Source: Nocardioides sp. BP30
Lineage (GTDB): Bacteria > Actinomycetota > Actinomycetes > Propionibacteriales > Nocardioidaceae
Assembly: GCF_029873215.1 (NCBI RefSeq)
Contig: NZ_CP123620.1
Coordinates: 2,666,001-2,730,000, forward strand
DNA: 64,000 nt
Reading direction: 5' to 3'
Position numbers and translations under genes: made by a program. The notes beneath the pieces were generated by a model. That model did not search any database. It was not told where the DNA came from and worked only from the letters and a program-made list of their open reading frames with translations. Shown here piece by piece: positions 11,574 to 19,745 of the stretch (within the stretch, counting starts at the first letter, position 1; every line of letters starts with the position of its first letter).

Positions 11574-12311
11574 GTGGCGGGCCGGTGCCGGCTCGCCGGG
11601 ACCGGCACCGCCTCCGACCGCCGCGTCGCCACCGGCCGCCTTCGCCGTACGCCGCTTCTTCGCGGGCGGGTTGAGCCACGACAGGTCGCCGTCGTGGGTG
11701 TTGGTCGCCAGCACGAACGGCCGGGTGTCGGTGTACCGGATCACCGAGATCGAGGCCGGATCGACGTGCAGGCGCTGGAACAGGTCGAGGTGCATCCCCA
11801 GCGCGTCGGCGAGGATCGACTTGATGATGTCGCCGTGGCTGACGGCCACCCAGACGGCATCGGCGCCGTGCTCGGCGGTGAACGCGGCGTCGAGGCGTCG
11901 TACGGCGGCGACGGCGCGGGTCTGCATGGTCAGCATCGTCTCGCCCTCGGGGAACGCGACGGCCGACGGCTGGGTCTGGACCGTCCGCCACAACGGCTCC
12001 TTGGCCAGGTCCTTGAGCGCACGGCCCTGCCAGGCGCCGTAGTCGCACTCGGTGATCGCCTTCTCGACCACCAGCGGCACCGCCGGCGCGTCCTCGGGCC
12101 GCGCGGCGAGGAGCGCCCTCGAGGTCTGTCGACAGCGCTCCAGCGGACTGGTGACGACGCCGGCCAGCTTGACCGGGGCGAGCCGCTCACCGGCCTTGGC
12201 CGCCTGGCGTTGGCCGAGCTCGTCGAGCCGTACGCCGGCCGTGCGCCCGGCCAGCACACCGCTGGCGTTCGCTGTGGTGCGGCCGTGCCGGACCAGGATG
12301 AGGGTCGCCAT
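11571..12311 (-). CDS. histidine phosphatase family protein (MSMEG_4193-like)
   Basis: Phosphoglycerate-mutase-type phosphatase (246 aa) with the catalytic RHG at 8-10 (LILVRHGRT). A second histidine lies in AVSHGDIIKS and an acid in YGAWQGR. It heads the conserved block with DUF3090, TIGR03843 and mshC. The last 40 residues are Ala/Gly-rich and probably disordered. The substrate is unknown; the family is annotated as a putative phosphomutase but need not be one. Confidence 0.9.
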   Translation of the reverse strand: MATLILVRHGRTTANASGVLAGRTAGVRLDELGQRQAAKAGERLAPVKLAGVVTSPLERCRQTSRALLAARPEDAPAVPLVVEKAITECDYGAWQGRALKDLAKEPLWRTVQTQPSAVAFPEGETMLTMQTRAVAAVRRLDAAFTAEHGADAVWVAVSHGDIIKSILADALGMHLDLFQRLHVDPASISVIRYTDTRPFVLATNTHDGDLSWLNPPAKKRRTAKAAGGDAAVGGGAGPGEPAPARH

Positions 12312-12317
12312 GGGCCG

Positions 12318-12323
12318 AGCCTA
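12318..12323 (-). promoter_or_regulatory. -10 box of a leaderless promoter (histidine phosphatase)
   Basis: TAGGCT ends 6 nt before the ATG. It is the promoter that would serve the whole phosphatase-DUF3090-TIGR03843-mshC run. Confidence 0.6.
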
Positions 12324-12407
12324 GCCAGGGGGTCGCCCGCGCGTGGTCGGCGGGCGTGCTGCGCCTCGACACGCTCCGAGCAGCGCCTCGCCCGGCCACC
12401 CGTCGCC

Positions 12408-12413
12408 TACGGT
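12408..12413 (+). promoter_or_regulatory. -10 box of a leaderless promoter (corA)
   Basis: TACGGT ends 7 nt before the GTG start. Confidence 0.55.
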
Positions 12414-12420
12414 GGCACCT

Positions 12421-13410
12421 GTGATCGTGGACTCCGCTCTGTACCGCAACGGTGAGCGCGTGGATCTCGCCTGCCACCCGCACGAGTACGGCGTCATGCG
12501 GGCCGGCGTGCACAACCCGGGCGACTTCGTCTGGCTCGGCCTCTACCGCCCGAGTGAGCGCGAGCTCGCCGAGGTGGCCGAGGCCTTCGGCCTGCACCCC
12601 CTCGCCGTCGAGGACGCGCTGACGGCGCATCAGCGCCCCAAGCTCGAGCGCTACGGCGAGGTGATGTTCCTGGTGCTCAAGACGCTCTGGTACGTCGACG
12701 CCGACGACGCGGTGGAGACCGGCGAGATCAACGTGTTCATGGGCCGTGACTTCGTGGTCACCGTCAGGCATGGTCGGGGCTCCCAGCTGGCGCCCGCGCG
12801 CCACCTGCTGGAGAGCGACGAGCGCCGGCTGCTGACCCAGGGACCGTCCTCGGCGATCTACGCGGTCGCCGACCACGTGGTGGACGGATACCTTTCGGTG
12901 ATCGGCGAGCTGGTCAAGGACGTCGACGAGGTCGAGACCTCGGTCTTCTCCCCCGCTCGCACCAGCGACTCCGAGCGGATCTACAAGCTCAAGCGCGAGC
13001 TGGTCGAGGTGCGTCGCGCCGTCCTGCCGCTGCGCGACCCGATCCGGCGCTTCGCCACGGCGGAGTACGGCGAGCGCGACATCGACGACGACATCAGGCC
13101 CTTCTTCCGCGACGTGCTGGACCACCTCAACCAGGGCACCGAGTCCGTCGACTCGCTCGACTCCCTGCTGTCGTCCGCGTTCGACGCCCACGTCGCGCGG
13201 ATCCAGGTCCAGCAGAACGACGACATGCGCAAGATCTCGGCCGGCGCCGCGATCATCGTCGTACCGACGCTCGTGGCCGGTGTCTACGGCATGAACTTCG
13301 AGCACATGCCCGAGCTGCACTGGCGCTTCGGCTACGCGTACGCGCTGATCCTGATGGCCTCGTCGGTGACGGCGCTGTGGTGGTGGTTCAGGCGTTCAGG
13401 TTGGTTGTAG
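12421..13410 (+). CDS. corA: CorA-type magnesium/cobalt transporter
   Basis: Pentameric inner-membrane channel for Mg2+ and related ions (329 aa). A long acidic, helical cytoplasmic domain is followed by two C-terminal membrane helices. The signature YGMN ends the first helix (G290, M291, N292). The EHMPEL loop after GMN is the expected periplasmic selectivity loop, and the protein ends in basic residues after the second helix. The GTG at 12421 is favoured by the hexamer 7 nt upstream; the frame also extends upstream without a better start. Confidence 0.93.
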   Translation: MIVDSALYRNGERVDLACHPHEYGVMRAGVHNPGDFVWLGLYRPSERELAEVAEAFGLHPLAVEDALTAHQRPKLERYGEVMFLVLKTLWYVDADDAVETGEINVFMGRDFVVTVRHGRGSQLAPARHLLESDERRLLTQGPSSAIYAVADHVVDGYLSVIGELVKDVDEVETSVFSPARTSDSERIYKLKRELVEVRRAVLPLRDPIRRFATAEYGERDIDDDIRPFFRDVLDHLNQGTESVDSLDSLLSSAFDAHVARIQVQQNDDMRKISAGAAIIVVPTLVAGVYGMNFEHMPELHWRFGYAYALILMASSVTALWWWFRRSGWL

Positions 13411-13421
13411 GTTCGCGCGCC

Positions 13422-13427
13422 TAGCCT
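13422..13427 (+). promoter_or_regulatory. -10 box of a probable leaderless promoter (13436 gene)
   Basis: TAGCCT ends 8 nt before the GTG start, in the 25-bp gap after corA. Confidence 0.5.
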
Positions 13428-13435
13428 CGCCGGCT

Positions 13436-13756
13436 GTGAGGTTCTGGCTCAAGAACACCCTGTGGGTCCTCGGCTTCGTGGCAGCGTGCGCGGTGGCGAT
13501 CGCCGTTCGCCTGACGGTGGTGCACCGCGAGAGTGGTGAGTGGCGACTGCGACCCTCCGCCGAGCCGATGCTGCTGCGCTTCGACGGTCACGTCTACGAC
13601 CGGACCGGCCTCGACCTCCACAAGGAGCACGGCTATCTGGTGCACGGCCGCGATCTTGGCGGTGGCGACATCCTGGCACCCGCGGACTCCGGCGCGCCGG
13701 TGTCCATCCAGGTGCACAACCTCAGCCGCTTCTACCACTACCAGCTCGCCAGCTGA
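13436..13756 (+). CDS. hypothetical membrane-anchored protein (106 aa)
   Basis: A basic N-terminus and one hydrophobic helix (about 7-25, WVLGFVAACAVAIAVRL) are followed by about 80 polar residues that would lie outside the membrane. No cysteine lipobox is present, so it is a signal anchor rather than a lipoprotein. It starts at GTG 13436 with a TAGCCT hexamer upstream. Its stop lies within a 14-bp tandem repeat. Function unknown. Confidence 0.6.
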   Translation: MRFWLKNTLWVLGFVAACAVAIAVRLTVVHRESGEWRLRPSAEPMLLRFDGHVYDRTGLDLHKEHGYLVHGRDLGGGDILAPADSGAPVSIQVHNLSRFYHYQLAS

Positions 13757-13809
13757 TCAGGTCGCGCTCATCACGTCGCACTGATCACGTCGCTGTGATC
13801 ACGTCGCGC
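13754..13809. repeat. four tandem 14-bp units across the convergent gene ends
   Basis: Four copies of a unit close to TGATCACGTCGCGC (starts at 13754, 13768, 13782 and 13796) run through the stop of the anchored protein gene and into the last codons of uppP. Each unit contains the palindrome TGATCA or a one-base variant. It may serve in place of a terminator; no ordinary hairpin was found. Confidence 0.75.
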
Positions 13810-14620
13810 TGACGACCCCGCTCGCGACCAGGATCAGCACGACGGCGCCGAGCGCGACCCGGTACGGCACGAACCGGGCGATCGAGTGGTGGCTGACGAA
13901 GCGCAGCAACCAGGCCACCGTCGCGTAGGCGACCACGAAGGCGATCAGGGTCCCCACGACCGTCTGCCCGACGGAGATGCCCTGCACGTCCTTGAGCTCG
14001 TAGAGCCCCGCCGCCAGCAGCGCCGGGATCGAGAGGAAGAAGCTGAGCCGGGTCGCGGTGACCCGGTCGAGCCCGCGGAACAGGCCGGCCGAGATGGTGG
14101 CCCCCGAGCGGGAGACACCGGGGATCAGTGCGATGCACTGGACCAGGCCGACAGCGACCGCGTCCTTCATGGTCAGCTGCCGCTCGCCGCGGTCCTGCCG
14201 CGCGACCCGCTCGGCCCAGACCATCACGACGCTCCAGCCGATCAGGGCACCGCCGACCCACCACAGCGAGCGCAGCGGGCCCGAGACCAGGTCCTTCGCC
14301 ACCAGCCCCACGATGCCGATCGGGATGGTGCCGACGATGGCGTACCAGCCCATCCGGTACTCCTGGGTGCCACGCTGCTGTGGCTTGAGCAGGCCGACGC
14401 ACCAGCCCCGGACGATGGCGACGATGTCGCGCAGGAAGTACAGGATGACCGCCGCGATGGCGCCCATCTGGATGACCGCCGTGTACGCGGTGACCGCGTC
14501 GTCGTCGATCTGCAGTCCCAGGATCTTCTCGGCGATGGTCAGGTGGCCGGTGCTGGAGACCGGGAGGAACTCGGTGAGCCCCTCGACGATGCCCAGCACG
14601 ACGGAGTCCAGATAGTTCAT
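13799..14620 (-). CDS. uppP: undecaprenyl-diphosphatase (BacA/UppP family)
   Basis: Membrane phosphatase that recycles undecaprenyl pyrophosphate to the carrier lipid used for peptidoglycan and polysaccharide export (273 aa, eight or so helices). Both family motifs are intact: EGLTEFLPVSSTGH (13-26) and PGVSRSGAT (167-175). The last codons overlap the 14-bp repeat array. ATG 14620 is an unforced choice. The same carrier lipid would feed the glycosyltransferases at 35.9-44 kb. Confidence 0.95.
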   Translation of the reverse strand: MNYLDSVVLGIVEGLTEFLPVSSTGHLTIAEKILGLQIDDDAVTAYTAVIQMGAIAAVILYFLRDIVAIVRGWCVGLLKPQQRGTQEYRMGWYAIVGTIPIGIVGLVAKDLVSGPLRSLWWVGGALIGWSVVMVWAERVARQDRGERQLTMKDAVAVGLVQCIALIPGVSRSGATISAGLFRGLDRVTATRLSFFLSIPALLAAGLYELKDVQGISVGQTVVGTLIAFVVAYATVAWLLRFVSHHSIARFVPYRVALGAVVLILVASGVVSAT

Positions 14621-14709
14621 CGATCACTTTCGGGTCTGCGGAAGGTCGCCTGAAGCCTAGGGGGTCACAGCTCCGGCGAGCCTGGAAGCAACCTCGTCAG
14701 CGTGCCGAC

Positions 14710-14715
14710 TATCTT
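14710..14715 (+). promoter_or_regulatory. -10 box of a leaderless promoter (aldo/keto reductase)
   Basis: TATCTT ends 7 nt before the ATG at 14723. No ribosome site is visible. Confidence 0.55.
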
Positions 14716-14722
14716 CTTCCGC

Positions 14723-15670
14723 ATGCAACAGCGCGCCGTCGGGGAGTCCGGTCTGAAGGTGTCCTCCCTGGGACTGGGCACCATGACGTGGGGACGCGAC
14801 ACCGACGAGCACGAGGCCCGCGACCAGTTGATCGCCTTCGCCGAGGCCGGGGGCACCCTGGTCGACACTGCGGCCGGCTACGCCGACGGGGCCTCCGAGC
14901 AGCTGCTCGGCTCGCTCATCGGTGACGTGATGGCACGCGACGAGATCGTCCTCGCGACCAAGGCCGGCATCTCGCGGCGCAGCGGCTCGCGTCAGGTCGA
15001 CACCAGCAGGCGCGGCCTGCTCGACGGGCTCGAGGCCTCCCTGCGCCGCCTCGGTACCGACCACGTCGATCTGTGGCAGGTGCACGTCTGGTCCGACGAG
15101 ACGCCGTTGGAGGAGACGCTCGCCACCCTGGACCATGCCGTCACCACCGGTCGGGCACGCTACGTCGGGATCTCCAACTACGCCGGCTGGCAGACCGCCC
15201 AGGCCGCCACCTGGCAGCGCGCGGTCCCCGGCCGCGCGCGGCTGGTCAGCACGCAGGTGCAGTACTCACTCCTCGCCCGCGAGGTCGAGTACGACGTCGT
15301 GCCCGCCGCGGAAGCCCTCGGCCTGGGCATCTTCCCCTGGTCACCGTTGGCCGGCGGAGTGCTCACCGGCAAGTACCGCACGGGCACGCCCTCGGACTCG
15401 CGCGGCGCCCGCTCGGACTTCGCCGGCCGGGTCGACGCCTACCTCGACGAGCGTGGGCGCGGCATCGTCGAGGCGGTGGCCCGCGCAGCCGACGGGCTCG
15501 GCTGGACTGCTCAGCAGGTGGCCCTCGCCTGGGTCCGTGACCGGCCGCTGGTGACAGCACCGATCGTCGGTGCCCGGACGGCGGCCCAGCTACAGTCGGC
15601 CCTCGGCGTCGTCGATCTCACCCTTCCGGCGGAGATCGCCAGCGCCCTGGACGACGTTTCGGCAGACTGA
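14723..15670 (+). CDS. aldo/keto reductase
   Basis: NADPH-dependent oxidoreductase of the Tas/YajO-like AKR branch (315 aa, TIM barrel). The catalytic tetrad is visible: D48, Y53 (VDTAAGY), K80 (LATKAGI) and H121 (WQVHVW). The C-terminal cofactor loop is in VGARTAAQLQSAL. I place the start at ATG 14723; a GTG 21 nt upstream is in frame, but the -10 hexamer fits the ATG. The substrate is unknown. It is divergent from uppP. Confidence 0.88.
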   Translation: MQQRAVGESGLKVSSLGLGTMTWGRDTDEHEARDQLIAFAEAGGTLVDTAAGYADGASEQLLGSLIGDVMARDEIVLATKAGISRRSGSRQVDTSRRGLLDGLEASLRRLGTDHVDLWQVHVWSDETPLEETLATLDHAVTTGRARYVGISNYAGWQTAQAATWQRAVPGRARLVSTQVQYSLLAREVEYDVVPAAEALGLGIFPWSPLAGGVLTGKYRTGTPSDSRGARSDFAGRVDAYLDERGRGIVEAVARAADGLGWTAQQVALAWVRDRPLVTAPIVGARTAAQLQSALGVVDLTLPAEIASALDDVSAD

Positions 15671-15712
15671 AGAGGCCTGTCGCCGACCGCCCCGAAGGAG
15701 GAGCCTCTCCCG

Positions 15713-15931
15713 ATGAGCAATCACGATCGCCGTACGCCGCGCCCCGGTGTGGAGTGGGAGTTCGACAAGATCAGCTTCAGTCGCGACTTCTCGCGCAACG
15801 TGGTGACCAAACTCCTGGTCGAGCGCGCCGAGCAGGGTGGCTGGGAGCTGGATCGGGTCCGGATCAGTTCCGACGGCATCCGCCGCGTGATCCTGCGGCG
15901 CAAGATCATCCGCGCCGTCCGCACCGCCTGA
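15713..15931 (+). CDS. DUF5703 family protein
   Basis: Small actinobacterial protein (72 aa) with the family pattern EWEFDKISFSRDFSRN, then ERAEQGGWELDRVRI and a basic RRVILRRKIIRAVRT end. It starts at ATG 15713 after a strong AGGAGGAG. There is no membrane segment, and the role is unknown. It lies 42 nt after the aldo/keto reductase and could be co-transcribed, although it has its own strong ribosome site. Confidence 0.8.
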   Translation: MSNHDRRTPRPGVEWEFDKISFSRDFSRNVVTKLLVERAEQGGWELDRVRISSDGIRRVILRRKIIRAVRTA

Positions 15932-16017
15932 TCGCCGCGGTCACGGCTGCGTGCGTCCCCTCCGGCCGATTTGCGACAGACAACCGGTCGGGGCTCCCCG
16001 ACCGGGCGGTTGTTCCC

Positions 16018-16023
16018 TACCCT
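16018..16023 (+). promoter_or_regulatory. -10 box of a leaderless promoter (diguanylate cyclase)
   Basis: TACCCT ends 7 nt before the ATG at 16031. Confidence 0.6.
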
Positions 16024-16030
16024 TGCGGTG

Positions 16031-17029
16031 ATGCCTCGCCCACCGAGCCGCCCACCGACCCGCTCCCGCCGTCGCGATCGCCCGTCCGCGCCGGTCGTCG
16101 ATGTGTCGGCGTGGCACCGGATCGGCGTCATCGGCGCTGTCGGCATCGGGCTGGTCGGACTGCTGGCGTCAGCCTCGACCCACGAGCTCGACAGCGGCTC
16201 GTGGGCCTACTACGGCGCGGCCGTCGCATTGACGGTCGCGGTCTGGCTGCTGGTGCATCGTCTGCGCGCCCCGTGGGCGCTGCTGTGCTGGCCGCTGATG
16301 GCCCTGCTCGGCCTCGTCGGCGTCTCCTTCTCCGCGCCCGTCGCGGCGACCCTGTGCATGGGCTCGGCCGTCCTGGGATTCCTCTTCGCCGGCCTCACCC
16401 AGGCGCGCGGTGTCTCCCTCGTCCTGCTGCCGCCGACGCTGGCGACCTTCGTCCGGGTCAACCACTCGGTGCCGGCTCAACAGCTCGGCGTGCGCCTCGG
16501 CATCGCGCTGGTCGTCTGGATAGCTGCCGGCGAGCTGCCGGCGTGGCTGAACGCGAAGCTGAGCTCGGCCCGGGCGGACCTCGAGCGGCTGGCCGCGACG
16601 GATCCGCTCACCGGGCTGGCCAACAGGCGGTACTGGGACGCGCAGGTCGGCCGGATGCTCGGCCAGCGGACGTCCTTCGCCGTGCTGCTGGTCGACCTGG
16701 ACCACTTCAAGCTCTTCAACGACGCGCATGGCCACCTGGCCGGGGACGAGATGCTGATCGCCTTCGCCCGGGTCATCGACGAGAACGCTCCCGAGGCGGC
16801 CGTGCGCGCCCGCTGGGGCGGGGAGGAGTTCGCGCTGGCGGTGCAGGACGTCGCAGAGGCGCCGCAGATCGCCGAGCGGATCCGCCGCGCCGTACCGCTG
16901 GGACAGACCTGCTCGATCGGGCTCGTCGCCCAGCGACCCGGCGAGACGTTGCCCGGCCTCATGCTCCGTGCGGACGAGGCGCTCTACCAGGCCAAGTCGG
17001 CGGGCCGCGACCGCGTCGTCGCTGCCTGA
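16031..17029 (+). CDS. membrane-bound diguanylate cyclase (GGDEF)
   Basis: Makes cyclic di-GMP from GTP (332 aa). About six hydrophobic helices occupy residues 30-170, followed by a linker and a GGDEF domain starting DPLTGLANRRYWD. The active site reads RWGGEEF (GGEEF at 263-267), which is catalytically competent. The RxxD inhibitory site expected just before it is replaced by PEAA, so product feedback at that site is unlikely. No EAL or HD-GYP domain is present. It starts at ATG 16031; the frame extends upstream to a TTG. It is a possible source of c-di-GMP for the MshEN-type synthase at 41972, which is an inference. Confidence 0.9.
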   Translation: MPRPPSRPPTRSRRRDRPSAPVVDVSAWHRIGVIGAVGIGLVGLLASASTHELDSGSWAYYGAAVALTVAVWLLVHRLRAPWALLCWPLMALLGLVGVSFSAPVAATLCMGSAVLGFLFAGLTQARGVSLVLLPPTLATFVRVNHSVPAQQLGVRLGIALVVWIAAGELPAWLNAKLSSARADLERLAATDPLTGLANRRYWDAQVGRMLGQRTSFAVLLVDLDHFKLFNDAHGHLAGDEMLIAFARVIDENAPEAAVRARWGGEEFALAVQDVAEAPQIAERIRRAVPLGQTCSIGLVAQRPGETLPGLMLRADEALYQAKSAGRDRVVAA

Positions 17030-17062
17030 GCCGGTCGCCCGAGACGATCGCCCGAGACGATC

Positions 17063-17083
17063 GCCGGGACCGATCGTCCCGGC
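17063..17083. terminator. short bidirectional hairpin
   Basis: GCCGGGAC (17063-17070) pairs with GTCCCGGC (17076-17083) across a 5-nt loop between the convergent cyclase and peptidase genes. A direct repeat of CGCCCGAGACGAT precedes it. Confidence 0.55.
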
Positions 17084-17101
17084 GGGGACGGCCGGCGCGG
17101 G

Positions 17102-18418
17102 TCAGGCCTCGTCGAGGAACCGGTCCATCACCCGGGCGCCGAACTCGAGGGCGTCGGTGGGGACACGCTCGTCGACGCCGTGGAAGAGGCCGGTGAAGTC
17201 GAGGTCCTCGGGCAGCCGCAGCGGTGCGAACCCGAAGGTCTTGATGCCCAGCTTGGTGAAGTGCTTGGCGTCCGTCCCGGCCGACATCAGGTACGGCGCC
17301 ACCGCGGCCCCAGGATCCTCGGCTAGCAGCGAGCGCGTCATCACATCGACCAGCCGCCCCTCGTACGGCGTCTCCCACGGCTTCTGGTTCGACACGAAGT
17401 CGATGTCCACGCCCTCGCCGCACAGCCGCGCCAGCTCGGCGAAGAACTCGTCCTCGTAGCCGGGTAGGAAGCGCCCGTCCACGTGCGCTGTCGCCTCCGT
17501 CGGGATGACGTTGACCTTGTAGCCCGCATCCAGCATCGTCGGGTTGGTGACGTGGCTCAGGGTCGCGCCGATCATCCGGGCGGCGGGACCGAACTCCTCG
17601 ATCAGGGTCTGCGCGTTCTCCGGCGTCGCCTCGGTGCCGACCAGCTCCGCGACGGCGGCCAGCAGCGTCTGCATCGTGGGCGTGAGCTGAACCGGCCACT
17701 CGTGGGCGCCGATCCGTGCCACCGCCGCCGCGAGCCGGGCGACCGCGTTGTCGCGGTTGATCATCGAGCCGTGTCCGGCGGTCCCCCGCGCGGTCAGCCG
17801 CATCCAGGCCATGCCCTTCTCGGCCGCCTCGATCAGGTAGAGGCGCCGGCCACGGATGGTGGTGCTGAACCCACCGACCTCGCCGATCCCCTCGGTGACC
17901 CCGTCGAACTCCTCGGGCATCTCCTCGACGAGCTTCTGCGCACCGAGGTGGCCGCCGGCCTCCTCGTCGGCGGTGAACGCGAGGACGACCCGACGAGCGG
18001 GCGGCCGGCCCGCGCGCTGCCGGGCCCGCACCACGCTGAGCACCATCGCGTCGAAGTCCTTCATGTCGACGGCTCCGCGGCCCCAGACGTAACCGTCCTG
18101 GACCGCCCCGGCGAACGGGTCGACCTGCCAGTCGGCAGCCTCGGCGGGCACCACGTCGAGATGGCCGTGGATCAGCAGCGCCGGCCGACCGTCGGGCGCG
18201 TCCTCGCCCCAGTGCGCGACCAGCGACGTCCGGCCCGTCGCCGACTCGTGCAGCCGCGACGAGACGCCCACCTCGTCCAACAGACCGGCGACGTACTCGG
18301 CGGCCTTGCGCTCCCCGGGTCCGGAGTCGTCGCCGAAGTTGGAGGTGTCGATCCGGATCAGGTCGCGGGCGATCTCGACGACCTCGTCGTGCGCCGAAGG
18401 GACAGAGGGGGTGGCCAT
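17102..18418 (-). CDS. M20 family zinc peptidase / deacylase
   Basis: Di-zinc hydrolase of the ArgE/DapE/CPG2 family (438 aa). The metal and catalytic residues are in place: HGHLDVVP (84-91), D118 in GAVDMKD, and E152/E153 in DEEAGG. The dimerisation domain lies in the middle. Members cleave dipeptides or N-acyl amino acids, and this one cannot be narrowed further. It starts at ATG 18418 with TAGCGT 6 nt upstream. It is divergent from the pyruvyl-transferase-like gene. Confidence 0.9.
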   Translation of the reverse strand: MATPSVPSAHDEVVEIARDLIRIDTSNFGDDSGPGERKAAEYVAGLLDEVGVSSRLHESATGRTSLVAHWGEDAPDGRPALLIHGHLDVVPAEAADWQVDPFAGAVQDGYVWGRGAVDMKDFDAMVLSVVRARQRAGRPPARRVVLAFTADEEAGGHLGAQKLVEEMPEEFDGVTEGIGEVGGFSTTIRGRRLYLIEAAEKGMAWMRLTARGTAGHGSMINRDNAVARLAAAVARIGAHEWPVQLTPTMQTLLAAVAELVGTEATPENAQTLIEEFGPAARMIGATLSHVTNPTMLDAGYKVNVIPTEATAHVDGRFLPGYEDEFFAELARLCGEGVDIDFVSNQKPWETPYEGRLVDVMTRSLLAEDPGAAVAPYLMSAGTDAKHFTKLGIKTFGFAPLRLPEDLDFTGLFHGVDERVPTDALEFGARVMDRFLDEA

Positions 18419-18424
18419 GTGCTT

Positions 18425-18430
18425 ACGCTA
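18425..18430 (-). promoter_or_regulatory. -10 box of a leaderless promoter (M20 peptidase)
   Basis: TAGCGT ends 6 nt before the ATG at 18418, in the 57-bp divergent gap. Confidence 0.6.
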
Positions 18431-18475
18431 TCGGGTCGTCGTGACAGCAAAGTCATGTAATACAGTTTGGATACT

Positions 18476-19741
18476 ATGTCTAACGTCTACGTCCGCTCCT
18501 ACCAAGCCGCGACCGCCAATCCCGATGCCTACCAGCAGTGGCAGCAGAACCTCTTCGGCGACAACCTGGGCAACCTCCTCTACACCTACGCGGTGGAGCG
18601 ACAGCTCTCCTCGAGCGGCAACGTCGTGCAGCCCGGCCCCACGCGTGGGCAGCGCCTGGACCCGGGCTGGTACCACGAGCACGTCGACCACCTGGTCATC
18701 CCGCTCGCCAACGCGTTCCGCTGGACCTTCCGCGAGCGACTCGACACGCTCAGCGAGCTGATCGAGCGCCTGCGCATCCCGGTCACCGTGATCGGCGTCG
18801 GCGCACAGGCCAGCGCCGCCGGGGAGTGGAACGCCGACCACGCCACCCAGATCGACGCCTCGGTGAAGCGCTTCGTCGGCGCGTTGCTGGAACGCGGCCC
18901 CTCGATCGGGGTGCGCGGCGAGTTCACCAGCGACTACCTGATCGGACTGGGCTTCCCCACCGACACGGTCGACATCATCGGCTGCCCCTCGATGTTCCTG
19001 CGCGGCGGCGACCTCACCCTGCGCCCGCTGCCCGATCTCACCGACGACTCCCCCATCGCCCTGAACCTCTCGCCGTACGTCAGCGAGATGGGTCCGATCA
19101 TCGAGCACAACCTCGCCCGCTACGACCGGCTGGACTACGTCGCTCAGGACCTGCAGACCCTCGGCCTGCTGCTCGGCGAGCCGTACGACGGAAAGGGCGC
19201 CGGGGACCCGTTGCTCCCCACCGGCCCCGAGCACCCGCTCGTCGCCGGCGGGCGGGCCTGGATGGCGCTCAACGCAACGACCTGGCTACGCGAGCTGGCC
19301 CGGTACGACTTCAGCTTCGGCACCCGGATCCACGGCAACATCGCGGCCCTCCTCGCCGGTACGCCGGCGTACGTACTGGCTCACGACTCGCGCACGCTGG
19401 AGCTCGCGCGCTACCACCAGATCCCGCACCTGGTGGTCCGCTCGCTCGGCGACCCTGCGCTCGCCGACGCAGCGACGCTGGCCGCCGGCGCCGACTACGG
19501 CCCCACCGTCAGCGGTCATGCCGAGCGGTTCGAGCGCTACGTCGCCTACCTCGACCGGCACGGCCTGGACCACATCTTCGCGCCGGGCCAGACCGGCGCC
19601 TCCTTCGATGACGCCGTCGCCGCGGTGGACTTCCACCCCGCGGTGCGCGCCGGCGTACCGGTACCGCGCCTCGGGCGGCCCGGTCGCCCGTCGCAGCGAC
19701 CGTCCCTGGCATCGCGGATCGCCGCGCGGCTGCGCCGCTGA
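18476..19741 (+). CDS. polysaccharide pyruvyl transferase family protein
   Basis: Protein of 421 aa whose fold family adds ketal pyruvate to surface polysaccharides. The N-terminal DNLGN element is where the family binds its donor. The C-terminal FGTRIHGNIAALLAGTPAYVL is the family hallmark, with His in the TRIHG motif. There is no signal peptide or membrane helix, so it is cytosolic. No glycan genes adjoin it; the nearest are 16 kb away. It starts at ATG 18476 behind an unusually AT-rich stretch for this genome, with TACAGT 9 nt upstream. Confidence 0.8.
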   Translation: MSNVYVRSYQAATANPDAYQQWQQNLFGDNLGNLLYTYAVERQLSSSGNVVQPGPTRGQRLDPGWYHEHVDHLVIPLANAFRWTFRERLDTLSELIERLRIPVTVIGVGAQASAAGEWNADHATQIDASVKRFVGALLERGPSIGVRGEFTSDYLIGLGFPTDTVDIIGCPSMFLRGGDLTLRPLPDLTDDSPIALNLSPYVSEMGPIIEHNLARYDRLDYVAQDLQTLGLLLGEPYDGKGAGDPLLPTGPEHPLVAGGRAWMALNATTWLRELARYDFSFGTRIHGNIAALLAGTPAYVLAHDSRTLELARYHQIPHLVVRSLGDPALADAATLAAGADYGPTVSGHAERFERYVAYLDRHGLDHIFAPGQTGASFDDAVAAVDFHPAVRAGVPVPRLGRPGRPSQRPSLASRIAARLRR

Positions 19742-19745
19742 CCTG

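Noticed and set aside
15670-15712. Hairpin hiding the ribosome site of the DUF5703 gene (AGAGGC with GCCTCT)
   Set aside because: Only 6 bp with a long loop; too weak to claim regulation.
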